Part shown: in pieces, positions 7,943 through 17,238 of the stretch
How positions within the stretch are numbered: position 1 is the stretch's first letter
Layout of the letters: each line of letters opens with the position of its first letter
DNA from: an uncultured Flavobacteriaceae bacterium
GTDB lineage: Bacteria > Bacteroidota > Bacteroidia > Flavobacteriales > Flavobacteriaceae
Assembly: GCA_938018045.1 (NCBI GenBank)
Contig: CALIIP010000017.1
Span: 1-44,824 of the forward strand
Direction: 5' to 3'
Length of the DNA stretch: 44,824 nt
The notes under the pieces: generated by a model
What the model saw: the letters and a program-made list of their open reading frames with translations, nothing else
Told to the model about the DNA's origin: nothing
Database searches by the model: none
Translations under genes and position numbers: made by a program

Positions 7943-10048
7943 TCAACTTATATTAGACCAAATCTCACCGTTTTTATTTAATTTTTGATAGGCTCCATGG
8001 ATATTTAAGTTTTCTGGTTTTTGTAACGACGCATCATCTTGTAAAGTTTCAAAAGCAGTTGCTCTTGCTTTGGTAAGTATATTTCCATCTCTAACAATAT
8101 CAGCAATTTTAAGGTTTAAAACGCCACTTTGCTGTTTTCCCATAATATTTCCAGGACCACGCAACTTTAAATCTACATCAGCAATTTCAAAACCATCACT
8201 TGTAGTAACCATTGTTTCTAAACGAATCTTAGCATCCGCAGATAATTTAAAACTCGTCATCAAGACACAAAAACTTTGGTCTGCTCCTCGCCCAACTCTT
8301 CCTCTTAATTGATGTAATTGTGATAAACCAAAACGTTCTGCACTCTCAATAACCATAACACTTGCATTCGGAATATTCACTCCAACTTCAATGACTGTTG
8401 TAGCAACCATAATCTGTGTTTCGCCTTTTAAAAATCTGTTCATTTCAAATTCTTTATCTGCAGGTTTCATCTTCCCGTGAACTATTGAAATCTGATATTT
8501 CGGCATAGGAAACTCACGAGAAATACTCTCATAACCATCCATCAAATCTTTATAGTCCATCTTTTCAGACTCTTGAATTAATGGGTACACAACATATACT
8601 TGTCTTCCTTTGGAAATTTCTTCCTTCATGAATTTAAATACACTAAGTCGATTGCTATCATAGCGATGTGCAGTCGCAATTTCTTTTCTTCCAGGAGGCA
8701 ACTCATCAATCACAGAAATATCTAAATCACCATAAACACTCATTGCTAATGTTCTCGGAATTGGTGTTGCAGTCATCACTAAAATATGCGGAGGTAAATC
8801 GTTCTTTTTCCATAATTTCGAACGTTGCTCTACACCAAATCGATGTTGCTCGTCAATAATAGCCAAACCTAAATTCTTAAATTTTACTTTATCTTCTATG
8901 AGCGCATGCGTACCAATTAGAATGTGCAAACTTCCATCTTCCAAAGCCTCATGAATTACCCTTCTATCTTTTGTTTTGACTGATCCCGTGAGAAGTTCAA
9001 CTTTAATATCTAAGCCGTTCAACAACTCTTTCATAGAATTGTAATGCTGAGTTGCCAAAATTTCTGTCGGAGCCATAATTGCTGCCTGAAAACCATTATC
9101 TAGCGCTATAAGCATCGAAAGCAACGCTACGATTGTCTTTCCAGAGCCAACATCTCCTTGTAAAAGCCGATTCATTTGTGCATTTGAAGCAACATCTTTT
9201 CTAATTTCTTTCAAAACACGTTTTTGAGCGTTTGTTAAATCAAATGGAAGATTGTTTTTATAAAAAGTATTAAAGTAGTCTCCAACTTTTTGAAACGGAT
9301 ATCCTTTTATTTTTGATTTTCTGATAAGTTTCTTTCTGATTAAACGCAACTGAATAAAAAATAGTTCTTCAAATTTTAATCTGAATTGTGCTTTAGCCAA
9401 TAATTCTTGGCTTTTTGGAAAATGTATATTAAATAATGCTTCACTTTTTGATATTAAAGTATGCTTTGTAATAATTTCTTCGGATAATGTTTCTGCAAAG
9501 TTGGAATTTAATTCCTCAAATAAACTTTGCATCATTTTTTGAACAACTCTGTTTGAAACACCTTTGTTTGCAAGCATCTCTGTAGAAGGATAAACAGGTT
9601 GCATAACAGTGCGCAAACTTTTTTTATACTCACTCACCAATTCCATCTCTGGATGAGGCATCGAAAAAGAGTTATTGAACGAATTTGTCTTCCCAAAAAT
9701 TACATAAGGTGTGTTTATTTTTATGGAATCTTTTATCCATTTTACGCCTCGAAACCAAATCAATTCCATCGTTCCAGTTTCATCTACAAAAGTGGCTACT
9801 AACCTACTTCCTCTTTTTTGTTGAACAGTTTTAAGCGAAGTTACCTTACCAACTATCTGAATTTCAGCAGTATTTTGTTGTAGTTGATTGACTTTAAAAA
9901 ACTGCGTTCTATCAATATATCTATTTGGAAAAAAGTTTAGCAAATCACCAACTGTTCTAATTCCCAATTCTTTTTTCAACAAATCTGCTCTCGAAGGACC
10001 AACACCTTTGAGATATGTAATAGCAGCTTGTGAATTGTATTGAGACAT
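7943..10048 (-). CDS. recG: ATP-dependent DNA helicase RecG
   Basis: Branch-migrating helicase that remodels stalled forks and recombination intermediates. The 701 residues are complete: N-terminal helix-hairpin region (YLKGVGPSRADLLKKELG), OB-fold wedge domain at ~60-160, then superfamily 2 motor domains. Walker A is RLLQGDVGSGKT at ~300, the DExH box reads IIDEQHRFG, motif III is TATPIPRT, motif VI is QLRGRVGRG, and the RecG C-terminal region follows (KLRGPGNIMGKQQSG). Upstream bases show no TAnnTTTG element. The stop is three bases from the convergent SDR stop. Confidence 0.97.
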   Translation of the reverse strand: MSQYNSQAAITYLKGVGPSRADLLKKELGIRTVGDLLNFFPNRYIDRTQFFKVNQLQQNTAEIQIVGKVTSLKTVQQKRGSRLVATFVDETGTMELIWFRGVKWIKDSIKINTPYVIFGKTNSFNNSFSMPHPEMELVSEYKKSLRTVMQPVYPSTEMLANKGVSNRVVQKMMQSLFEELNSNFAETLSEEIITKHTLISKSEALFNIHFPKSQELLAKAQFRLKFEELFFIQLRLIRKKLIRKSKIKGYPFQKVGDYFNTFYKNNLPFDLTNAQKRVLKEIRKDVASNAQMNRLLQGDVGSGKTIVALLSMLIALDNGFQAAIMAPTEILATQHYNSMKELLNGLDIKVELLTGSVKTKDRRVIHEALEDGSLHILIGTHALIEDKVKFKNLGLAIIDEQHRFGVEQRSKLWKKNDLPPHILVMTATPIPRTLAMSVYGDLDISVIDELPPGRKEIATAHRYDSNRLSVFKFMKEEISKGRQVYVVYPLIQESEKMDYKDLMDGYESISREFPMPKYQISIVHGKMKPADKEFEMNRFLKGETQIMVATTVIEVGVNIPNASVMVIESAERFGLSQLHQLRGRVGRGADQSFCVLMTSFKLSADAKIRLETMVTTSDGFEIADVDLKLRGPGNIMGKQQSGVLNLKIADIVRDGNILTKARATAFETLQDDASLQKPENLNIHGAYQKLNKNGEIWSNIS

Positions 10049-10182
10049 TTTTTATTATTGATTTGTTTATTAGTTGAGGAGTTTACTTATTGAATTATAT
10101 AAACATTTATTCATTAAATCATTCTTTCATTTCATCATTAATTTTTATGAATGCTAAAATACTAAATACCCTTTATTCTTTG

Positions 10183-10190
10183 TACTTTTG
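10183..10190 (+). promoter_or_regulatory. -7 promoter element of the RsmB-like gene
   Basis: TACTTTTG matches TAnnTTTG and lies 20 bases before the ATG at 10211. The 162-base gap between recG and this gene holds nothing else recognisable. Confidence 0.6.
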
Positions 10191-10210
10191 CACTCTAAAA
10201 TTTATTCTAA

Positions 10211-11419
10211 ATGCGATTACATAGAAACCTTTGTTTTACAGTGATAGATTCATTAAACATGATTTTTAATGATGGTGAATATGCTGGTAAAGTGGTAGAG
10301 AAAGCACTAAAACGTGACAAACGTTGGGGCGCTCGTGATAGAAAGTTTGTTGCAGAAACAATCTATGACATCGTACGTTGGAAAAGATTGTACAACGAAA
10401 TTGCAGGAACAAAAGATCATTATTCAAGAGATAATCTGTGGAAAATGTTTGCTGTTTGGGCAACATTAAAAGGTATTGAACTTCCTGATTGGAAGTATTT
10501 TGAAGATACACCTGTTAGACGTATCAAAGGAAAATTTGATGAATGTCAGAAAATAAGAAAAATTAAAGAATCTATTCCTGATTGGATGGATGAACTTGCA
10601 GTTAGTGAAATTGGTGAAGAGGCTTGGACGAAAGAAATTGCTACAATGAACCAAAAAGCCGAAGTAATTCTTCGTGTAAACACATTGAAAATTGATATTG
10701 CAACTTTGCAGAAGTTTCTTAAAAAAGAAGAAGTAGAAACTGAAAAAGTAAGAGATAATCCAACAGCTTTAAGACTTGTAGAGCGTAAAAACGTATTTTT
10801 AACCGAGGCTTTCAGAAGAGGTTATTTTGAAGTTCAAGATGCTTCTTCTCAGTTAGTTGCTCCATATCTTGAAGTAAAACCTGGAATGAGAGTTATAGAT
10901 ACTTGTGCTGGTGCTGGAGGAAAAACCTTGCATCTTGCTGCAATGATGGAAAATAAAGGCCAAATTATTGCCTTAGACATTTATGCTGGTAAATTGGCTC
11001 AGTTGAAAAAAAGAGCAAAACGTGCAGGAGTTCATAATATTGATATGCGAGTAATTGAAAATAGCAAAGTCATCAAAAAATTAAAAGATTCTGCTGATGC
11101 TGTTCTGATTGATGCTCCTTGTAGTGGAATTGGTGTGTTGAAAAGAAATCCTGATTCTAAATGGAAATTACAGCCTGAATTTATTGAAAATATCAAAAAA
11201 ACACAAGCCGAAATTTTAGATAGCTATTCAAGAATGGTAAAGGTTGGAGGGAAATTGGTATATGCTACTTGTTCTATTTTACCTTCTGAAAATCAAAATC
11301 AAGTTAAAAAGTTTTTAGATTCGCATAAAGAGTTTAAATTTGTAAGTGATAGAAAAGTATCTCCTTCAAAATCAGGATTTGATGGCTTTTATATGGCACT
11401 TTTAGAAAGAATAGAATAA
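10211..11419 (+). CDS. RsmB/NOP family RNA (cytosine-5-)-methyltransferase
   Basis: A 402-residue SAM-dependent enzyme that should methylate C5 of a cytosine in rRNA or possibly tRNA. The N-terminal ~150 residues are a NusB-like/RNA-binding part (RKFVAETIYDIVRWKRL). The Rossmann methyltransferase domain begins with VIDTCAGAGGKTLHLA (~230). Both catalytic cysteines of the RsmB/NOP2 family are present: Cys304 in DAPCSGIGVLKRNPD and Cys354 in YATCSILPSEN. It is transcribed from its own promoter, just ahead of the secreted nuclease gene. The sequence does not decide whether it is a true RsmB (16S m5C967) or a related enzyme. Confidence 0.92.
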   Translation: MRLHRNLCFTVIDSLNMIFNDGEYAGKVVEKALKRDKRWGARDRKFVAETIYDIVRWKRLYNEIAGTKDHYSRDNLWKMFAVWATLKGIELPDWKYFEDTPVRRIKGKFDECQKIRKIKESIPDWMDELAVSEIGEEAWTKEIATMNQKAEVILRVNTLKIDIATLQKFLKKEEVETEKVRDNPTALRLVERKNVFLTEAFRRGYFEVQDASSQLVAPYLEVKPGMRVIDTCAGAGGKTLHLAAMMENKGQIIALDIYAGKLAQLKKRAKRAGVHNIDMRVIENSKVIKKLKDSADAVLIDAPCSGIGVLKRNPDSKWKLQPEFIENIKKTQAEILDSYSRMVKVGGKLVYATCSILPSENQNQVKKFLDSHKEFKFVSDRKVSPSKSGFDGFYMALLERIE

Positions 11420-11436
11420 ACATAATAATATTGTAC

Positions 11437-13302
11437 ATGAAAAAAATCTACATAATAATTTCATTTTTATTTATTAATATCTCTGTTTTTGCACAACAAC
11501 CTTATTATAGCGATATAAATACTGAACTAACAACATTAACAGGTATTCCACTTAAAGATGCATTGGCTACAAAGATTATTAATACACATGCAAATTCCTT
11601 ATCTTATTCAAATATTTGGGAAGCGTGTAAAATTACTGACGAAGATCCAAATAATTCTTCTAACGTTTTATTGATTTATGGTTGGGAAAGTGGCTCTGAT
11701 GGTGATGTCACAAATGACTTATCAAGAAGTAAAAATGATAATGGTGGAAATGTAGGTGACTGGAACAGAGAACACACGTTTGCAAATTCACTTGCAAATC
11801 CAGATTTAGATTCAATGGGTGATAATGGCCCTCCATACGCAGATGCTCACAACTTACGAGCAAGTGATGTACAAAGAAATGGTCAGCGCAGTAATTTTAA
11901 ATTCATCACTGGTTCTGGAAATTCAAGCACTTCAGGTGGTGGATGGTATCCAGGAGATGCAACTACTGGTGGAACAGATTGGAGAGGTGATGTAGCAAGA
12001 ATTACAATGTATATGTATTTGCGTTATGGAAATCAATGTTTAGCCCGTTTTAATGCTTCTGGAACAGTAAATTCTGTTGATGCAGATATGATTGATTTAT
12101 TGTTAGAATGGAATGCAGCAGATCCAGTTTCTACATATGAAGATGCAAGAAATACGTATCATGATGGCAGTGGATCATTTAAGCAAGGAAATAGAAATCC
12201 TTTTATTGACAATCCTCGTTTGGCAACCTTAATTTGGGGTGGAGTTCTTGCCGAAGATCGGTGGGGAATTTATGGTGGTGGCGATACACAAGCACCAACC
12301 GTTCCTATGAATTTAAGTGTGAGTAACGAAACTAGTTCTACAATTGATTTGGATTGGGATATATCTTCTGATGATACAGCAGTAACAGGATATGATATTT
12401 ACGTTGATGGTTCTTTAAATTCATCATCAGCAACCAATTCTCATACTGTAACTGGTTTAACTGCTTCAACAACTTATAGTTTTACTGTTTTAGCAAAAGA
12501 TGCAGCAAACAATATGTCTGCTCAAAGTAGCGCTATAGATGGAACAACAATTGCAGGAAGTTCTGGTGGAACTGAGTTATTCTTTTCAGAATATGTTGAA
12601 GGTGGTGGAAATAACAAAGTACTAGAAGTTGTTAATATTACTGGTACAACAGTTGATTTATCTACATATACTATTAAGAAAAGTGTAAATGGATCTGCAT
12701 CATGGGATTCAACTATATATTCATTTCCAGCAAGTGCTCAAGTAACAAATGAAGATGTTTATGTTGTTTCAAACTCTTCAGTTGCGGCACCTTGTACTAT
12801 TTCTCCAGATGATTCGACTGGTTCTTCTGTATTTCAATTTAATGGTAATGATCCTGTTGGATTATTTAATAATGATATATTAATTGATGTTATTGGAACT
12901 TTAGACGGTGGTTCTTCAAATTTTGCAATAAACACTACTTTAGTTAGAAAATCATCAGTAAATGTGCCTTCGGTAACATTTGATATAAATGATTGGGATA
13001 CTTATAGTCAAGATGATTGCTCGGATATTGGTTCTCATACAGTAGTTTTAAGTGTAAAGGAAAATACTTTCCTTTCAGAAATAAAAATCTATCCAAATCC
13101 AACAAATGGAAATGATTTAAATATATCAGCAAGTCAAAACTTATCAATTGAAGTGTTTAATCTTTTAGGAAAACAAGTATTAACTGATACTATTTCAACC
13201 AACAAAACTAAAATTGATATTAGTTCTTTAAATGCAGGGATTTATCTAATTCGATTGTCATACGAAGATGGATCAACAACTCGAAAGTTCATCAAACAAT
13301 AA
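11437..13302 (+). CDS. Secreted endonuclease I with FN3, lamin-tail and T9SS sorting domains
   Basis: A 621-residue exported nuclease. Residues 1-20 are a signal peptide (ISVFAQ). Residues ~25-275 are the endonuclease I domain, with the His-containing WNREHTFANS motif around residue 108 and the downstream DAHNLRASDV, the usual metal/catalytic layout of the EndA family. Residues ~285-370 are a fibronectin type III domain (APTVPMNLSVSNETSSTIDL). Residues ~378-520 look like a lamin-tail (LTD) domain (ELFFSEYVEGGGNNKVLEVV). The last ~75 residues are a type A T9SS sorting domain (IYPNPTNGNDL...GIYLIRL). It probably digests extracellular DNA at the cell surface for phosphate, nitrogen or nucleosides. 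ATG 11437 was preferred to TTG 11431 as it starts the signal peptide. Confidence 0.92.
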   Translation: MKKIYIIISFLFINISVFAQQPYYSDINTELTTLTGIPLKDALATKIINTHANSLSYSNIWEACKITDEDPNNSSNVLLIYGWESGSDGDVTNDLSRSKNDNGGNVGDWNREHTFANSLANPDLDSMGDNGPPYADAHNLRASDVQRNGQRSNFKFITGSGNSSTSGGGWYPGDATTGGTDWRGDVARITMYMYLRYGNQCLARFNASGTVNSVDADMIDLLLEWNAADPVSTYEDARNTYHDGSGSFKQGNRNPFIDNPRLATLIWGGVLAEDRWGIYGGGDTQAPTVPMNLSVSNETSSTIDLDWDISSDDTAVTGYDIYVDGSLNSSSATNSHTVTGLTASTTYSFTVLAKDAANNMSAQSSAIDGTTIAGSSGGTELFFSEYVEGGGNNKVLEVVNITGTTVDLSTYTIKKSVNGSASWDSTIYSFPASAQVTNEDVYVVSNSSVAAPCTISPDDSTGSSVFQFNGNDPVGLFNNDILIDVIGTLDGGSSNFAINTTLVRKSSVNVPSVTFDINDWDTYSQDDCSDIGSHTVVLSVKENTFLSEIKIYPNPTNGNDLNISASQNLSIEVFNLLGKQVLTDTISTNKTKIDISSLNAGIYLIRLSYEDGSTTRKFIKQ

Positions 13303-13306
13303 AACT

Positions 13307-13340
13307 AAAAGAGGCTCAAAATTTTGAGCCTCTTTTTTTA
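13307..13340 (+). terminator. Intrinsic terminator after the endonuclease I gene
   Basis: Perfect palindrome AAAAGAGGCTCAAAA / TTTTGAGCCTCTTTT followed by further Ts. The A-run on the other side would let it act in both directions, but the gene on the right runs the same way. Confidence 0.88.
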
Positions 13341-13435
13341 TAACATAAATTCAACAATTTTAAATTGTGGATTAAATAGTGAATAACTATTAAATTAAAA
13401 GGAATCATTAAAGTGATTTTAGATAGTAAAAAAAG

Positions 13436-13443
13436 TAAATTTG
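13436..13443 (+). promoter_or_regulatory. -7 promoter element of purL
   Basis: TAAATTTG matches TAnnTTTG and lies 31 bases before the purL ATG. Confidence 0.6.
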
Positions 13444-13474
13444 TTCTTTAAAACAACACCACAAAAACAACATA

Positions 13475-16400
13475 ATGATTCACTTTTTTGGAAATATAGA
13501 CAGTAAAATATTTGCTGTTCAAACGACAAAAAAATTAGCTAAGAAAACAATAGATAAATTAACTTGGTTATTTGGTAATAAAAATAAAATAGAAGCGTCT
13601 TCAATAGATGCTTTTTTTATTGGCCCTAGAGCAGCAATGATAACCCCTTGGAGTACAAATGCTGTAGAAATTACTCAAAATATGGGGGTTACTGATATCA
13701 TCAGAATTGAAGAGTTTTTAATTTCTGATAAAGATTCACAGGATTTTGACCCAATGATTTCTGAAAAATACAATGGCTTAAAACAAGATTCTTTTACTAT
13801 AGATATAGAGCCTCAACAAATTTTAGAAATTGATGATATATCAGAATTTAATCAAATCGAAGGATTGGCTTTAAATGATGAAGAGATCGGTTATTTAGAA
13901 AATGTTGCTGAAAAAATTGGAAGAAAACTAACAGACTCAGAAGTCTTTGGATTTAGCCAAGTAAACTCAGAACATTGCAGACATAAAATATTTAATGGAA
14001 CTTTTATTATTGATGGCGAAGAACAATCTACCTCCCTATTCAAAATGATAAAGGAGACGTCGAAACAATTCCCTAACGATATTGTATCTGCTTATAAAGA
14101 CAATGTCGCTTTTATAAAAGGTCCAAAAGTGGAACAATTTGCACCTAAGACTGCAGATAAACCAGATTTTTATCAAACCGAAAAATTCAACTCTGTTATT
14201 TCTTTAAAAGCCGAAACACATAATTTCCCAACAACCGTAGAGCCTTTTAATGGAGCAGCAACAGGGTCTGGAGGAGAAATTAGAGATCGTCTTGCTGGTG
14301 GAAAAGGTTCTTTACCTTTGGCCGGAACTGCCGTTTATATGACTTCATATTCTCGTTTAGAAGCTGATACAGATTCAAACAAGAGATATTGGGAAAATAA
14401 ATTTGAAGAAAGAGATTGGTTGTACCAAACTCCTATGGATATTTTAATCAAAGCATCTAATGGAGCATCTGACTTTGGAAATAAATTCGGTCAACCCTTA
14501 ATTTGTGGTTCTGTTTTAACTTTTGAGCATGAAGAAAACGCTGCTTCTAGCGTTTCAAAAGCAAGAAAATTAGGGTATGATAAAGTAATCATGCAAGCTG
14601 GAGGAATTGGCTATGGAAAAGCTGAGCAAGCAATAAAAGACACTCCAAAAACTGGTAATAAAATTGTACTTCTTGGAGGAGAAAATTATAGAATTGGAAT
14701 GGGTGGTGCTGCAGTTTCATCTGCAGATACTGGTGAATTTTCATCTGGTATTGAGTTAAACGCTGTTCAACGATCAAATCCTGAAATGCAAAAACGTGCT
14801 GCAAATGCTGTTCGTGGAATGGTAGAAAGCAAAGAAAATTTTATTGTTTCTATTCACGATCATGGTGCTGGCGGACATTTAAATTGTTTATCGGAATTGG
14901 TAGAAGATACTGGAGGTAAAATTGATTTAGACAAATTGCCTGTTGGTGATCCAACTTTATCTGCAAAAGAAATTATAGGTAACGAATCTCAAGAAAGAAT
15001 GGGATTGGTAATTGCCGAAAAACACCTAGATACTTTACAAAAAATTGCAGAAAGAGAGCGTTCACCAATCTATACTGTTGGTGAAGTTACAGGAAATGAT
15101 AGATTTACATTTGAGTCTAAAACTAAAGGTGACAAGCCAATGGATTTGGCTTTAGAAGACATGTTTGGTTCATCTCCAAAAACAATTTTATCAGATAAAA
15201 CTGTCATCAGAAATTATAAAAACCCAAGATACAAAACCAAAAATTTAAAAATATATTTAGAACAAGTTTTACAGTTAGAAGCAGTAAGTTGTAAGGATTG
15301 GTTAACAAATAAAGTAGATCGATGCGTTGGTGGTAAAGTTGCCAAACAACAATGTGTTGGACCTTTGCAAATTCCGCTAAATAATGTTGGTGTTATGGCA
15401 CTTGATTATAAAGGAATGGAAGGAATTGCTACTTCAATTGGCCACTCTCCTATTTCTGGATTAATTCATCCTGAATCTGGAAGTAGAAATTCTATTGCAG
15501 AATCTTTAACAAATATTATTTGGGCTCCTTTAAAAGAAAATTTAAAGAGCGTATCGCTCTCTGCAAACTGGATGTGGCCATGTAAAAATGAAGGTGAAGA
15601 TGCTCGATTATATAGAGCCGTAAAAGCAATTTCAGAATTTTCCATTGATTTAGGGATTAACGTTCCAACAGGAAAAGATTCTCTTTCTATGAAGCAAAAA
15701 TATGCTGATAGCGAAGTAATTTCTCCAGGAACCGTTGTTGTTTCAGCAGCAGGAAATTGTAACGAAATTTCAAAAGTAGTAGAACCTCTTTTACAAATTG
15801 ATGGAGGAAATATCTATTATATAAATATTTCTCAAGATGATTATAAATTAGGAGGAAGTTCTTTCAATCAAGTTTTAAATGCGATTGGAAATGAAGCTCC
15901 TGACGTGAAGAATGCAGGTTATTTAAAAACTGTATTTAATACAATTCAAGAGTTAATTAAAACTGATAAAATTGCTGCAGGACATGATGTTGCTTCTGGC
16001 GGATTAATTACAACTTTATTAGAACTATGTTTTGCTGATGTTAATTTAGGTGCAAATTATGATATTTCTTCTTTAAATGAAGAAGATTCTATAAAAGTAT
16101 TATTCTCAGAAAATACAGGAATTGTATTTCAAGCGGATTCATCAATAGAAAAAACATTGTCAGAAAATAAAATTGAGTTCTTTAATATTGGAACTGCAAA
16201 TAATTCAGGAAAAGTTACAATCAAAAACAATGAAGATAATTTCACTTTTGATGTTGCAGAAACTAGAGACACTTGGTATAAAACTTCATTTTTATTAGAT
16301 CAAAAACAAACTGCAAATGGTTTGGCAAAAGACCGTTTTGACAACTATAAAAATCAGCCATTAAAATATATTTTTCCAAAGCATTTTACAGGGAAACTTC

Positions 16401-17170
16401 CTAAAATTGGAAAAAAGAAACCAAAAGCAGCAATTATACGAGAGAAAGGTTCAAACTCTGAACGTGAAATGGCAAATGCTATGTATTTAGCAGGTTTCGA
16501 TGTGAAAGATGTTCATATGACAGATTTAATTTCTGGCCGTGAGACACTAGAAGATATTCAATTTATTGGTGCTGTTGGCGGTTTTTCTAATTCAGATGTT
16601 TTAGGTTCTGCCAAAGGATGGGCTGGAGCTTTTAAATATAACAAAAAGGCAAATACCGCTTTAAAGAACTTCTTTAAAAGAGAAGATACACTCTCTGTCG
16701 GTATTTGTAATGGCGCTCAATTATGGATGGAATTAGATCTAATAAATCCAGAGCATGATGTTCACGGTAAATTAACATATAATGATTCTCAAAAACATGA
16801 GAGTTCGTTTACATCCGTAAAAATTGAAGAAAACAATTCTGTTATGCTTTCTTCACTCAAAGGTGCTGAATTAGGTGTTTGGATTTCTCATGGTGAAGGA
16901 AAATACAAATTACCATTATCTGAAGAAAACTATAATATTGTTGCTAAGTATGCTTATACAGGCTATCCTAATAATCCTAATGGTTCTGATTTCAATACAG
17001 CAATGATGTGTGATAAAACTGGAAGACATTTAGTAACAATGCCACATATTGAACGCTCTACTTTTCAGTGGAATTGGGCTAACTATCCTAAAGGGAGAAA
17101 AGATGAAGTTTCTCCTTGGTTAGAAGCATTTGTGAGTGCTAAAAATTGGGTTGATACTAAAAATTCATAG
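13475..17170 (+). CDS. purL: Phosphoribosylformylglycinamidine synthase (large, fused form)
   Basis: Converts FGAR, ATP and glutamine to FGAM, step 4 of purine synthesis. At 1231 residues it is the large single-chain PurL, carrying synthetase and glutaminase in one protein, so no separate purS or purQ is needed. It reads in order: N-terminal PurS-like domain; linker with the NSEHCRHKIFNG motif (~165); first AIRS-like half (ETHNFPTTVEPFNGAATGSGG); second AIRS half (~650-950, with PTGKDSLSMKQ); and a class I glutaminase domain from ~975 with nucleophile Cys1078 (GICNGAQ) and PHIERS near the end. It has its own promoter and no purine-gene neighbour. Confidence 0.97.
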   Translation: MIHFFGNIDSKIFAVQTTKKLAKKTIDKLTWLFGNKNKIEASSIDAFFIGPRAAMITPWSTNAVEITQNMGVTDIIRIEEFLISDKDSQDFDPMISEKYNGLKQDSFTIDIEPQQILEIDDISEFNQIEGLALNDEEIGYLENVAEKIGRKLTDSEVFGFSQVNSEHCRHKIFNGTFIIDGEEQSTSLFKMIKETSKQFPNDIVSAYKDNVAFIKGPKVEQFAPKTADKPDFYQTEKFNSVISLKAETHNFPTTVEPFNGAATGSGGEIRDRLAGGKGSLPLAGTAVYMTSYSRLEADTDSNKRYWENKFEERDWLYQTPMDILIKASNGASDFGNKFGQPLICGSVLTFEHEENAASSVSKARKLGYDKVIMQAGGIGYGKAEQAIKDTPKTGNKIVLLGGENYRIGMGGAAVSSADTGEFSSGIELNAVQRSNPEMQKRAANAVRGMVESKENFIVSIHDHGAGGHLNCLSELVEDTGGKIDLDKLPVGDPTLSAKEIIGNESQERMGLVIAEKHLDTLQKIAERERSPIYTVGEVTGNDRFTFESKTKGDKPMDLALEDMFGSSPKTILSDKTVIRNYKNPRYKTKNLKIYLEQVLQLEAVSCKDWLTNKVDRCVGGKVAKQQCVGPLQIPLNNVGVMALDYKGMEGIATSIGHSPISGLIHPESGSRNSIAESLTNIIWAPLKENLKSVSLSANWMWPCKNEGEDARLYRAVKAISEFSIDLGINVPTGKDSLSMKQKYADSEVISPGTVVVSAAGNCNEISKVVEPLLQIDGGNIYYINISQDDYKLGGSSFNQVLNAIGNEAPDVKNAGYLKTVFNTIQELIKTDKIAAGHDVASGGLITTLLELCFADVNLGANYDISSLNEEDSIKVLFSENTGIVFQADSSIEKTLSENKIEFFNIGTANNSGKVTIKNNEDNFTFDVAETRDTWYKTSFLLDQKQTANGLAKDRFDNYKNQPLKYIFPKHFTGKLPKIGKKKPKAAIIREKGSNSEREMANAMYLAGFDVKDVHMTDLISGRETLEDIQFIGAVGGFSNSDVLGSAKGWAGAFKYNKKANTALKNFFKREDTLSVGICNGAQLWMELDLINPEHDVHGKLTYNDSQKHESSFTSVKIEENNSVMLSSLKGAELGVWISHGEGKYKLPLSEENYNIVAKYAYTGYPNNPNGSDFNTAMMCDKTGRHLVTMPHIERSTFQWNWANYPKGRKDEVSPWLEAFVSAKNWVDTKNS

Positions 17171-17238
17171 CAAATGAATATTATTTTTTTAATGTAAAAT
17201 TCTTTTTTAGTAACTTCACAGAAATTATTTTGTGAATT